From assembly GCA_964439395.1 (NCBI GenBank), contig CAYTNV010000016.1, positions 1 to 64,000 on the forward strand: DNA of 64,000 nucleotides, in the 5' to 3' direction. The stretch comes from JAUUSJ01 sp964439395 (lineage in GTDB: Bacteria; Bacillota; Clostridia; Lachnospirales; Lachnospiraceae). The position numbers and the translations under genes were made by a program. This document shows positions 35,221 to 44,145 of this stretch, one piece after another. Below the pieces are notes generated by a model that was not told the DNA's origin, did not search any database, and saw nothing but the letters and a program-made list of their open reading frames with translations. Numbering within the stretch: position 1 is the stretch's first letter; every line of letters starts with the position of its first letter.

Positions 35221-36714
35221 ATGTATGCAACTATCTGGTCCTTAGTACCGCCATTAATCGCTATTATTTTGGCTCTGATTACGAAAGAAGTGTACAGCTC
35301 ACTATTTATCGGTATTGTAACTGCTGCACTCTTTTGTACAAACTTTCATGTGGTTTCGGCCTACACAACCATATTTAACGACGGCTTTATTACTTCCCTT
35401 TCTGACGACTCTCACGTGGGAATCCTAATATTTTTAGTAATCTTAGGTACTATCGTGGTATTAATGAACAAGGCAGGAGGCTCAACTGCCTATGGAAAAT
35501 GGGCACAGAAAAAAATTAAGACAAGAAAAGGGACTTTGCTGGCAACCTTCGCTTTGGGAGTTCTCATCTTTGTGGATGATTATTTTAACTGCCTGACAGT
35601 TGGAAGTGTTATGCGTCCAGTTACCGACAAACATAATGTATCCCGGGCAAAGCTTGCATATCTGATTGATGCAACTGCAGCTCCAGTCTGTATGATTGCT
35701 CCGATTTCTTCCTGGGCAGCGGCTGTGGCTGGCGTAGTAAAAGGAACTGACGGATTAACTTTATTTATTAACGCAATTCCTTATAATTTATATTCTTTAT
35801 TAACAATCGCCAGTATTTTAATTATTATATTTTTCGATATAGACTTTGGTTTGATGAAAAAGCACGAGGATAATGCAAAAAAAGGAGATATATTTACCTC
35901 TGGCAAGAAAATTGTAGACGATGGAGCGTTCCAGGCAATTACAGATAAAGGTAAAGTGATTGACTTAGCTTTTCCAGTCATCTCCCTAATCATCTGCTGT
36001 ATCATCGGCATGATTTATACAGGAGGTTTTTTTAGCGGTGAAAATTTTGTCAATGCATTTGCTAACTGTAATTCTTCTTTGAGACTTGCCATGGGTTCTA
36101 CGGCCGCACTTTTCATTACTATCATATTTTATGTAAGCCGAAAAATACTTTCTTTTAAAAGTTGCATGGACGGTTTTCCAGAGGGCTTTAAGGCAATGAT
36201 TAGCCCAATTTTAATTTTAACCTTTGCATGGACATTATCCAATCTAACTGGAAAGCTAGGTGCCGCAGAATATGTAAGCGGTATTTTTCAGGGAAGTGCA
36301 AGCGGATTGACTGGTATGCTTCCTGCCATCGTATTTCTTGTAGCAATTTTTCTCGCATTTTCCACTGGTACTTCTTGGGGTACTTTTGGAATCTTGCTTC
36401 CTATTGTTGCAGGAATCGAACTTCCAGGCAATTTATTGATTATTACGATTGCTGCCTGTCTTGCGGGTGCAGTCTGCGGAGACCATTGTTCCCCGATTTC
36501 CGATACTACCATTATGGCATCGGCAGGCGCCCAATGCGACCATATTAATCATGTATCCACGCAGCTTCCTTATGTATTGCTCGTCGCTTTGGTTTCCTTC
36601 ATTGGATACTGCATCGCAGGCTTTGTGCAAAATGCGTTGGTTGTTCTAATCATCTCTTTCATACTGCTATGTGCAATACTATTTGGAATGAAAAAATTCT
36701 TCTTAACAGAATAA
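35221..36714 (+). CDS. Na+/H+ antiporter NhaC family protein
   Basis: A 497-aa integral membrane protein with about 12 hydrophobic segments. It matches the NhaC-type antiporter/amino acid exchanger family: FALGVLIFVDDYFNCLTVGS and LIDATAAPVCMIAPISSWAA are the typical core segments, and AFSTGTSWGTFGILLPI with VCGDHCSPISDTTIMAS near the end are signatures. Members carry Na+/H+ or exchange malate, lactate or amino acids, so the substrate is open. AAGAGGATG lies before the ATG. It is monocistronic with a strong terminator. Rnf upstream in the window may set up the sodium or proton gradient it uses; this is inference. Confidence 0.9.
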   Translation: MYATIWSLVPPLIAIILALITKEVYSSLFIGIVTAALFCTNFHVVSAYTTIFNDGFITSLSDDSHVGILIFLVILGTIVVLMNKAGGSTAYGKWAQKKIKTRKGTLLATFALGVLIFVDDYFNCLTVGSVMRPVTDKHNVSRAKLAYLIDATAAPVCMIAPISSWAAAVAGVVKGTDGLTLFINAIPYNLYSLLTIASILIIIFFDIDFGLMKKHEDNAKKGDIFTSGKKIVDDGAFQAITDKGKVIDLAFPVISLIICCIIGMIYTGGFFSGENFVNAFANCNSSLRLAMGSTAALFITIIFYVSRKILSFKSCMDGFPEGFKAMISPILILTFAWTLSNLTGKLGAAEYVSGIFQGSASGLTGMLPAIVFLVAIFLAFSTGTSWGTFGILLPIVAGIELPGNLLIITIAACLAGAVCGDHCSPISDTTIMASAGAQCDHINHVSTQLPYVLLVALVSFIGYCIAGFVQNALVVLIISFILLCAILFGMKKFFLTE

Positions 36715-36727
36715 GAAATGAATATAA

Positions 36728-36773
36728 GCATATATAGCTTTGATATAAACTTTCACGTCAAAGCTATATATGC
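36728..36773 (+). terminator. Terminator behind the NhaC gene
   Basis: Perfect 16-base arms GCATATATAGCTTTGA (36728-36743) and its complement (36758-36773), followed by TTTATACTTT. Confidence 0.75.
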
Positions 36774-36851
36774 TTTATACTTTCTCCATAAAAGTCTGCC
36801 TCGCAACCGTTCTTTTCTTACCTCCAGAACCCACAGGCAAGTTCTCATAAA

Positions 36852-39053
36852 TTACATTATCGTATCATCTCGCAAAGCATCCACTAAACTACACTGAAAA
36901 ATTCGTCTTCCTCCAATATAATATGCCAATGCTACAAACGCAAAAATAGCGAAACAAAAAACGATAATCGGTATCATTGGCGCATCTTTAATAAATTCCA
37001 CCGGATTTAAATAACTTGCCTTTATCATAAATCCTACAGCAATTACCGTCAGCGGCAATGTAATAAAAAGAGGACGACCAGCAACAACCAATGCCTCTAT
37101 GCCAAGCATCTTTCGCAATCCAAACGGTGTCATTCCAACCGATATATAGCGAGCAAACTCTCTTTTTCTCTGACGCAAAAATCCTAATGTATTAGAAAAC
37201 ATATTTGCAATTCCAATGAATGCAAGTATGACACATAATCCACCGAGAACTACCATATAACCAAAAATCATATCATCGTTTGAACTTTTCTCCTGAATAC
37301 GGTTTTCCACTTCTACCTCATATTTTGGTACAAGTAAAGTTAAAACTTCATTTTCCAACATATTAAGTACATCCATCCGTTCTCTCTCTTTTGCTAATAT
37401 GCGCACATACATATCCGCCTCTGCTCCTCCTATCTGTCCACATATATTTTTCCATAACGATACTGGAATGAACTGAACTAGAGAGTAATCATCGTATTCC
37501 TCCCTCAAGGCAGGTGCCTCCTTAGTATAGCCAAGCACAGACAATTCCTCACTTTTTCCTGGGCGCTCCATATTTTGAACAATAATTTTTTTCTGTTCTC
37601 CCGTAAGAAATGGAATATAACTTCTATATCGAAAATTACTGTTTACACTATCCCAAATCTGGTTTAAAATAATCGTTCCGTCAAGGCGAGGTGCGAAACC
37701 TTGTCTCTCACAATATTCCAAAAATTCCTCATCATTCATTATAATAATATTGGTTTTCACAGTCCAAACATCCCCTTTTTGTAAAACGGCTTCTCCTGTG
37801 ACAATATCAAGCCCTCCAACTGCATCCAGTTCCTTACTCACATCATCAAACGGAATACAACTTATTGCTTTCACTTTTTGATATACAAGCACATTCTGTG
37901 CCTTAGAAAGCTTTCTAAGCTCTTTTATATATTTAAAATCTTCTATTTTCGTATTCTCTATCGTTGCCATTATGTCCCATACATTCTGATACTTTTCAAA
38001 ATAAGTATGCCTTGTACTAATACCTGAAAGTGTAAAAAAACATAAAATCAACGTAAATGCTAAAAAAGAAAATGTCAATGACAAGATAGAGGTTCTCATC
38101 GCCTTTTTTTGTGCCTTTAAATTATTGCCTGCAAGCTCTCCTTCTATTCCAAACAGCAAAGATAAAATAGGAGAATGCTTTTTCTTTTCTAGTACAAATT
38201 CGTTTGTATTACAGATTGCCTCTAGCGGTGTCATTTTACTTAGTTTCCTAGCTGGAAGCCACGCAGAAAATAGCACAGTCAAAACTGTCGAGGAAATAGT
38301 AACTGCAAATACAAGTGGATGATATGTCCATTTTGATGCATAAGCTCCAGCTATATTTCCTGCCAATATATTCATTGCATGAATCACTCCAATGCTTAAA
38401 ACAATTCCCATGAAAATTCCAATTAAAATCGGAAAAATACAAAGTAAAATAGCTTCTTGCATTAAGCATATTCTAATTTGTCTCGGAGTTGCCCCGATGC
38501 TGGAAAATATACCAAACTGATGAATCCTCGCATTCATAGACATTGCAAACGAGTTTCGAATAATTAAAATTAGGGATAAACAAACAAAAATGAAAATAAC
38601 CAAGTAAAAAGTCATGAGCATCGGCGGTTTCTCATCTTTCGGATCATGAATGAGATAGCGAGATAAGAGCAACGTATGATAAGATGCCGCATTTTCTGGA
38701 AGTCCTAGCTTTTGTAAAACTAATGGCATATCACAAAAAATCTTTCGCATATTCCAAAAATTAATATCAACTACTATTTCCTTCCCCTCACTCAATGCTT
38801 CATTCACTGTCACTTTCTCCACATTTTCAAAATTTTGTATCGTAATAAGGTCGTCCTTTGTCAACTCGCCAGTAATCCGCCCCTGCCAGTCTCCCTCCTC
38901 CAAAATAATATTTTCTATCTCTCCTGTCCAAAAATTATAAAATAAGCTGCATAGAAAAGACAAAAGCAAAGCTGAAATAAGAGCTGCTGTGATAATGGAT
39001 ATACTGGAAGCTCGATTATTTTTTATATAAGTTGATGAATATTCTCTCCACAT
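36852..39053 (-). CDS. FtsX-like ABC transporter permease (second pair)
   Basis: A 733-aa membrane protein with an N-terminal helix (ISIITAALISALLLSFLCSLFY) and FtsX blocks around residues 150-290 (MTFYLVIFIFVCLSLILIIRN, FGIFSSIGATPRQIR) and 600-730. A short second anchor lies near residue 330. Extracytoplasmic domains lie between the membrane blocks. The IGATPRQIR motif is the hallmark coupling helix region of FtsX/MacB permeases. ATG at 39053 has an SD (CGAGGG) 8 nt away; a GTG at 39062 overlapping the ATPase stop is the alternative. It pairs with the ATPase 39059-39739. Confidence 0.9.
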   Translation of the reverse strand: MWREYSSTYIKNNRASSISIITAALISALLLSFLCSLFYNFWTGEIENIILEEGDWQGRITGELTKDDLITIQNFENVEKVTVNEALSEGKEIVVDINFWNMRKIFCDMPLVLQKLGLPENAASYHTLLLSRYLIHDPKDEKPPMLMTFYLVIFIFVCLSLILIIRNSFAMSMNARIHQFGIFSSIGATPRQIRICLMQEAILLCIFPILIGIFMGIVLSIGVIHAMNILAGNIAGAYASKWTYHPLVFAVTISSTVLTVLFSAWLPARKLSKMTPLEAICNTNEFVLEKKKHSPILSLLFGIEGELAGNNLKAQKKAMRTSILSLTFSFLAFTLILCFFTLSGISTRHTYFEKYQNVWDIMATIENTKIEDFKYIKELRKLSKAQNVLVYQKVKAISCIPFDDVSKELDAVGGLDIVTGEAVLQKGDVWTVKTNIIIMNDEEFLEYCERQGFAPRLDGTIILNQIWDSVNSNFRYRSYIPFLTGEQKKIIVQNMERPGKSEELSVLGYTKEAPALREEYDDYSLVQFIPVSLWKNICGQIGGAEADMYVRILAKERERMDVLNMLENEVLTLLVPKYEVEVENRIQEKSSNDDMIFGYMVVLGGLCVILAFIGIANMFSNTLGFLRQRKREFARYISVGMTPFGLRKMLGIEALVVAGRPLFITLPLTVIAVGFMIKASYLNPVEFIKDAPMIPIIVFCFAIFAFVALAYYIGGRRIFQCSLVDALRDDTIM

Positions 39054-39058
39054 ACGAA

Positions 39059-39739
39059 TCACCCTCGCCTCTCATCATTTACAATACATCCGTCCTCCAT
39101 CGTTATGATTCGATCTGCTTCCAATGCAACCTTCTCATCATGGGTAATGAGTAAAATAGTCTGATGAAAATTACGGTTGGACGATTTTAACATATCAATA
39201 ATCTCTTCTCCATTTTTTCGATCAAGATTTCCTGTCGGCTCATCCGCAAGAAGCAGGGCTGGACGGTAAAGTAAAGAACGTGCAATTGCCACCCTCTGCT
39301 GCTGTCCGCCAGATAACTGCTTTGGGAGAAATTCCAGTTTATCCGCAATACCAAGAGAATCTATAATTTTATCAAAATACTGCTGATTCGGTTTCTTTTT
39401 ATCGAGAAGAAGAGGCATAAGAATATTTTTTCGAACAGTAAGCGTCGGAATCAGATTGTAAAATTGGTAAATCAACCCCACTTTCTGACGGCGAAAAATT
39501 GCTGCCTCTGTCTGATTGAGAGTAGAAATATCCGTTCCATCTACTATAACTTTTCCCTCGGATGGCTTGTCCACAGTTCCGAGAATATGTAATAATGTAG
39601 ATTTTCCAGAACCTGAGGCACCTACAATCGCAACAAATTCTCCCCTCTCTACAGAAAGGTCAATCCCATTTAAGGCAACTACTCGATTTCCTCCATCACC
39701 GTATACCTTTCTAACTCCTATGCATTTTAAAATATCCAT
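39059..39739 (-). CDS. ABC transporter ATPase (second LolD/MacB-type pair)
   Basis: A 226-aa ATPase with Walker A GASGSGKSTLLHIL, Q-loop YQFYNLIP, signature LSGGQQQRVAIARSL and Walker B LLLADEPTGNLDR. It is a paralogue of the ATPase at 31381-32061. The start codon lies inside the recQ 3' end (29-nt overlap), with AAAGGGG as SD, so translation is coupled to recQ. The permease follows with 5 nt spacing from its ATG. Substrate unknown; antimicrobial peptide resistance is a common role of relatives. Confidence 0.94.
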   Translation of the reverse strand: MDILKCIGVRKVYGDGGNRVVALNGIDLSVERGEFVAIVGASGSGKSTLLHILGTVDKPSEGKVIVDGTDISTLNQTEAAIFRRQKVGLIYQFYNLIPTLTVRKNILMPLLLDKKKPNQQYFDKIIDSLGIADKLEFLPKQLSGGQQQRVAIARSLLYRPALLLADEPTGNLDRKNGEEIIDMLKSSNRNFHQTILLITHDEKVALEADRIITMEDGCIVNDERRG

Positions 39740-41591
39740 CTGAGAGTCCCCTTTCTTGTATAAATTTATTAATTAATCTAATAAAACCTTCGCCGTATTT
39801 TTCAAATTTTTTCTCTCCAATTCCGTTGATTTTTAACATCTCCTCTTTATTAGTCGGATATTTCAGACACATATCCGTCAAGGTTCGGTCAGAACATATA
39901 ATATATGGAGGCATATTTTCTTTTCTTGCCAACCAGAGGCGATGTTCTCTGAGAAGTTCAAATAATTCATAATCCACTTTTGACATATCAATCTGTGAGT
40001 GAGAAACCTTTTTCATTTTGGAGACAGACTCTACTTTTTCCTCCTCCTTCGGAAGCTTCATTATAATACGCTCTTCTCTCTTTTCTTCCAATAAAGAAAT
40101 CACTTTGGAATTTAACTTCATCACTTGATATTCATCATTTGTCAGACTAATATAATCATTAAAAATTAAAAAATCAATGATTTGTCGAATTTTCTTCTCA
40201 CTAACCTTTTTCAAACTTCCAAATGTATTTAACTGATCAAGCTTTCGATCGATAATCGTCTTTCGATTCGAGCCATGCACAATACCAGCGACAGTCGCTT
40301 TTCCCATCGGATAGTTTAATTCATTGATACAGTCAAAAATTTTCAATGCGATTTTAGTCACATCTTCCTCCACAAACTGAGTCAGACAATTAGAACAATT
40401 ATCACAGCATACAAGATGACTCTCACCAAAATACTGCAGCAAATAATTTCTAAGACAGTCAGCCGTAAAACAATAAAAAGTCATCTTTTTCAAACGCTCT
40501 CTGTCTCGCTCTTTAATTAATTCCATTGTCTCAGAATCTAACTCCACCTCTCTGTCATGGTTAATCATATATTGATTCACCGCCACATCCTTCCCAGAAT
40601 ACATCAAAATACATTCTGCCAGCAAACCGTCCCTTCCCGCGCGACCAGCCTCCTGATAATAACTCTCGATATCTTTGGGCATATTATAGTGAACGACAAA
40701 TCTCACATTTGATTTATCAATTCCCATTCCAAACGCATTCGTTGCCACCATAATTTTGCTCTCATCAAAAACAAATTTATCTTGATTCATGCGGCGTTCC
40801 TCGGTGCTAAGTCCTGCATGATATCGAACGACCGAGTATCCTAATTGCTCAAGCTGCTCGCAAATATCTTCCACCTCTTTTCTCGTATTACTGTAAATAA
40901 TACCCGAGTCATCTCTTCTTTTTTGTAAATATTTACATAATTCTGCAAATTTATCTTTTGGTTTTCTCACTTCAAAATAGAGATTCTTTCGGTCAAATCC
41001 AGTTGAGACAATGGTTGGATTTTGTAAGCCAAGAATACAAATGACATCTTCTTTTACTTCCCTCGTCGCCGTCGCAGTAAACGCACTCACAATTGGTCTT
41101 TTCGGCAAACGCCCTATAAAATCAACGATTTTTAAATAGCTGGGGCGAAAATCCTGTCCCCATCTAGAAACACAGTGGACTTCGTCCACAGTGAGCATAG
41201 AAATCGTCGCATTTTTTGCAAATGTCAAAAACTCTTCTGTATCTAAGCGTTCTGGTGCGACATAGATAATTTTATATTTTCCCTGACTAGCATAGTTTAA
41301 GGCTAATAAATATTGATTATAGGACAGAGAACTGTTCAAATATGCCGCGTGAACACCAGCCTGATTTAACGCCCTTACTTGATCTTTCATAAGAGAAATC
41401 AATGGTGATATGACAAGAGTGATTCCTGACATCATCAGGGTGGGAATCTGATAACAGATGGATTTTCCAGCTCCTGTCGGCATAATTCCAAATGTATCCT
41501 TTCTAGACAAAATACTGTCAATTAACTCCTCTTGACCTTCCCGAAAATCGTCATAGCCAAAATATTGCTTTAGCAATTCATGTTTCTTCAT
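39711..41591 (-). CDS. recQ: ATP-dependent DNA helicase RecQ
   Basis: RecQ (626 aa) is a 3'-5' helicase for recombination and stalled-fork repair. The core shows FREGQEELIDSIL (motif 0), MPTGAGKSICYQIP (Walker A), TVDEVHCVSRWGQDFRPSY (motif II, DEVH instead of the common DEAH), SAFTATAT and QEAGRAGRDG. The RQC zinc part has CLRNYL...CCDNCSNC, and the HRDC domain is at the C-terminus (ICSDRTLTDMCLKYP, INGIGEKKFEKYGEGF). Its 3' end overlaps the following ABC ATPase start by 29 nt. Confidence 0.95.
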   Translation of the reverse strand: MKKHELLKQYFGYDDFREGQEELIDSILSRKDTFGIMPTGAGKSICYQIPTLMMSGITLVISPLISLMKDQVRALNQAGVHAAYLNSSLSYNQYLLALNYASQGKYKIIYVAPERLDTEEFLTFAKNATISMLTVDEVHCVSRWGQDFRPSYLKIVDFIGRLPKRPIVSAFTATATREVKEDVICILGLQNPTIVSTGFDRKNLYFEVRKPKDKFAELCKYLQKRRDDSGIIYSNTRKEVEDICEQLEQLGYSVVRYHAGLSTEERRMNQDKFVFDESKIMVATNAFGMGIDKSNVRFVVHYNMPKDIESYYQEAGRAGRDGLLAECILMYSGKDVAVNQYMINHDREVELDSETMELIKERDRERLKKMTFYCFTADCLRNYLLQYFGESHLVCCDNCSNCLTQFVEEDVTKIALKIFDCINELNYPMGKATVAGIVHGSNRKTIIDRKLDQLNTFGSLKKVSEKKIRQIIDFLIFNDYISLTNDEYQVMKLNSKVISLLEEKREERIIMKLPKEEEKVESVSKMKKVSHSQIDMSKVDYELFELLREHRLWLARKENMPPYIICSDRTLTDMCLKYPTNKEEMLKINGIGEKKFEKYGEGFIRLINKFIQERGLSDGYFKMHRS

Positions 41592-41638
41592 TCTTGTTTT
41601 GTCTCCTTATATGTATGATGATAATATCGATTGTTATA

Positions 41639-41764
41639 TTATTTTCCTTGATAAAATAGAAAAGCACAACTGCGATAGATAAGAGTAATAAAAATATCCT
41701 CAGAAATCAACATATCAAGATACTTACCAAAATATGTCTTAAACTCAGTTGCTATAATAATCAT
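41639..41764 (-). pseudogene. Phd/YefM-type antitoxin remnant
   Basis: A 41-codon frame behind a good SD (AAGGGAGAG, 7 nt from the ATG at 41764) begins MIIIATEFKTYFGKYLDMLI and continues SEDIFIT. This closely matches the N-terminus of Phd/YefM-family type II antitoxins, whose consensus there runs ATEF-K..L-GKYL...EDI-ITKNGK. After IT the frame leaves the family (LIYRSCAFLF...), as after a frameshift or deletion, and no toxin frame follows. It lies in the 329-nt gap behind recQ. The rest of that gap shows nothing recognisable. Confidence 0.5.
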
Positions 41765-41920
41765 CTAAAACTCTCCCTTACCATTTAGTAACCATATTAT
41801 ATGCGATTTCAAAATAATCAATAAAAATCGTACGATTTCTCCACTGTCTCAATTTCTACCCACACTAGATATGTACTATTTCCAATCCACATCTACTTCT
41901 GTTTTCAATCTCCCAACCTT

Positions 41921-42109
41921 TCACTTCTCAAGCCAACAAATCGTATTTTTATAGGCATTACATTCTGTACTACATTGGACAATATATTTTTTATTAACAT
42001 ATTTTACAATATAAATATAGTTCCCCTGCCCTACTCCACAACGGAATACTCCTTCTGGTCTTTTTAAGAAATATTCTGAACATAACTTAAAAATCATTTC
42101 TTCATTCAT
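41921..42109 (-). CDS. Small Cys-containing protein of unknown function
   Basis: A 62-aa protein starting MNEEMIFKLCSEYFLKRPEG. It has four cysteines (residues 10, 24, 46, 50) plus one near the end, and a beta-rich middle (NYIYIVKYVNKKYIVQCS). No signal peptide and no family recognised. It starts 7 nt after the acetyltransferase gene ends, with AAGG available as SD, so it is probably translated from the same mRNA. It may be a real small gene or a remnant. Confidence 0.5.
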   Translation of the reverse strand: MNEEMIFKLCSEYFLKRPEGVFRCGVGQGNYIYIVKYVNKKYIVQCSTECNAYKNTICWLEK

Positions 42110-42116
42110 CCATCCT

Positions 42117-42734
42117 CTATCGACCTTTTCTTATTTCAATTCTATCTAAGTTTTCAACACTCAAATCTGGAAAATCTATCACTGACAAAGGATTTTCTTC
42201 ATGTTCTCCGATCATTTTTTCCATCCATACCATATGATACCATGTACCAAACTTATAGCCACATTGATGAAACTCACCAACCATACGATATCCTAGACGT
42301 TCATGGAATTTTACGCTATCTCTCGTTAAATATTTATCCTCCACTTCAGGATACGCAATGCAAGCATTTAAGTTTAAAATATTTTGAGCTTTTGAAATAC
42401 CCTCTAACGCTTCATAGAGCATTCTTCCAATTCCTCTTCCTCTTTCGCCTTTTTTCACATATATAGTCGTCTCCACTGCCCAATCATAGGCTTTTCTTCC
42501 CTTAAATACCCCACTATAAGCATAGCCAAGAATCCCCTCTTTGCTCTTTGCAACGATATAAGGATATTTTTTCAATGTATGTTTCATCCTATCTTGAAAT
42601 TCTTCCAAACTTGGCACATCATACTCAAAAGTAATTGCTGTTTCTGTGACATATGGCGCGTAAATCTCTAATATTTCCTTTGCATCTTCTATCGTTGCAA
42701 CTCGAATATATATCTTTTCTTTTTCTCTGTTCAC
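42117..42734 (-). CDS. GNAT N-acetyltransferase, phosphinothricin-acetyltransferase-like
   Basis: A 205-aa GNAT-family enzyme resembling the Bar/Pat group that acetylates phosphinothricin or methionine sulfone/sulfoximine. IRVATIEDAKEILEIYAPYV and TAITFEYDVPSLEEFQDRM at the N-terminus are typical. The acetyl-CoA site is VKKGERGRGIGRMLYEAL, and FHERLGYRMVGEFHQCGYKF near the C-terminus matches the family end. About 35 extra residues follow with no known role. AAGGAGA precedes the ATG. It forms a two-gene unit with the 62-aa gene. Confidence 0.9.
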   Translation of the reverse strand: MNREKEKIYIRVATIEDAKEILEIYAPYVTETAITFEYDVPSLEEFQDRMKHTLKKYPYIVAKSKEGILGYAYSGVFKGRKAYDWAVETTIYVKKGERGRGIGRMLYEALEGISKAQNILNLNACIAYPEVEDKYLTRDSVKFHERLGYRMVGEFHQCGYKFGTWYHMVWMEKMIGEHEENPLSVIDFPDLSVENLDRIEIRKGR

Positions 42735-42949
42735 TTATTTTCATCTCCTTATATGATTATAATATAGAAATCTATTTAGATGTTAGAAGCAAAAAGCTAT
42801 TTGAATTAAGAAGTAACTATTTGTAAGTTGTATATATATTGGAAACCTTTATTGTAAATATGAGTTTCAAGTAAATATACGAGTTCCTAGCTATCTATTT
42901 AAAAACGCTTCATAGTAAAAGTATCTTTTGATTTCAACATCATATGTCA

Positions 42950-43717
42950 TTAACAATCATACCATATCTCATATGCCAGATATTCATAGGCAAATTCATA
43001 TCCTAACTTTTCTGCCAAAGATAACGACCATCTATTTTGCGCATCCCAGCTTGGATACCATCCTCGCTTTAGGCATTCTAGTATAAGCTTTGCGCCACTA
43101 ATATATGCAAGCCCCTTTCTGCGATATTCCTCTTTTGTGTCAATCTCTATTTCTATTCCACCATGATACCCAGAATACGAGGAAGCCCCCGATATTGGTT
43201 CATTTTTTTCTAATATAATAGCTCCCATTCCATATTTCTTATACGTTTCATAATCAGAATACTGTGATACCCAGTCTCTACACCACTCAGTCTCTTTACA
43301 TTTCATAAACAATTGTTCGTCCATCATTTGTAATGTATATTTTTCTGGCAATCCCTCCACTACTCTACTTAAATGATCTATATCAAAGAATGTTTCTTTT
43401 TTTGTGGCATATCGAATCACTCGCCTTGCATTTTTTCCATGATAATCTTCCGTCATTTTAGCCCACTGCTCATCTTGTGGAACGAAAATCATAAAATTCT
43501 TTTTGCTAAGTTCTGGTGTATATAAAACAAGTTCTCTATTCGGTTTACCTGCAAAGAAACAGAAATCTCCCAATATAGCCATCGCAGAGCTTGGCATCTC
43601 AATGGAATCCGCATAAACTTTTCCCATTACTCCTTGCAAACAAGAATATATTAATGTCTCTTCCCATCCTTTAAATAATGGAGCTACAGTTTCTGATTTT
43701 TTCACTCTATAGACCAT
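42950..43717 (-). CDS. GNAT acetyltransferase (ZmaR-like)
   Basis: A 255-aa protein of the GNAT_acetyltran family related to the zwittermicin A self-resistance protein ZmaR. An N-terminal GNAT-like half (GWEETLIYSCLQGVMGKVYAD, AMAILGDFCFFAGKPN) precedes the acetyl-CoA-binding half (ASSYSGYHGGIEIEIDTKEEYRRKGLA). EIWYDC is at the end. The substrate is unknown; amine or amino sugar acetylation is usual. It is a single gene between the Pat-like acetyltransferase and the MazG-like gene, with no tight spacing. Confidence 0.8.
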   Translation of the reverse strand: MVYRVKKSETVAPLFKGWEETLIYSCLQGVMGKVYADSIEMPSSAMAILGDFCFFAGKPNRELVLYTPELSKKNFMIFVPQDEQWAKMTEDYHGKNARRVIRYATKKETFFDIDHLSRVVEGLPEKYTLQMMDEQLFMKCKETEWCRDWVSQYSDYETYKKYGMGAIILEKNEPISGASSYSGYHGGIEIEIDTKEEYRRKGLAYISGAKLILECLKRGWYPSWDAQNRWSLSLAEKLGYEFAYEYLAYEIWYDC

Positions 43718-43784
43718 CTTTTACCCCTCATAAACTAAATTTTCTATCATAAATATATAAGAAAAATACAAAATCAGCTCTATA

Positions 43785-44120
43785 TTATTTTAATTCTGTA
43801 TATTTTTTCTTACTTCCAAATGCTTTTTCAACTGGATATTTTTCATTATTCTTTTTTATTTTCTCTTGAACAATTTCATCCAAATCAATCCCACATACAT
43901 CCGCCATGAGAATACAATAATTTATAACATCGGCTAATTCTTCTCGAATTTTATCTGTTTTACTCTCACATGCTATGTCTTCTGCACTCCACTGAAATAC
44001 TTCTAATAATTCTGCTGCTTCCAAGCTAATAGAAATTGCTAAATCTTTCGGATTATGAAATTGTTTCCAATTCCTGTCATCTCTAAATTTCAAAACTTGA
44101 TTTATCGTATCTTGCTTCAT
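43785..44120 (-). CDS. MazG-like nucleotide pyrophosphohydrolase
   Basis: A 111-aa single-domain all-alpha NTP pyrophosphohydrolase of the MazG/dCTPase type. The metal site is complete: ISLEAAELLEVFQW supplies the first acidic pair (E-x3-E) and EELADVINYCIL the second (E-x2-D). Relatives hydrolyse dCTP or other nucleoside triphosphates to the monophosphate, in housecleaning or in depletion of nucleotides during phage infection. The DUF2075-nuclease gene precedes it on the same strand with a 25-nt gap, which suggests a two-gene operon. Confidence 0.9.
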   Translation of the reverse strand: MKQDTINQVLKFRDDRNWKQFHNPKDLAISISLEAAELLEVFQWSAEDIACESKTDKIREELADVINYCILMADVCGIDLDEIVQEKIKKNNEKYPVEKAFGSKKKYTELK

Positions 44121-44145
44121 AATTCATCTCCTCTAAATCATATAT

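Noticed and set aside
28721..39739. BceAB-type bacitracin detoxification modules
   Set aside because: The ATPases and permeases fit the broad FtsX/MacB class, but no Bce-type kinase or regulator is adjacent and the permease layout is not specific enough.
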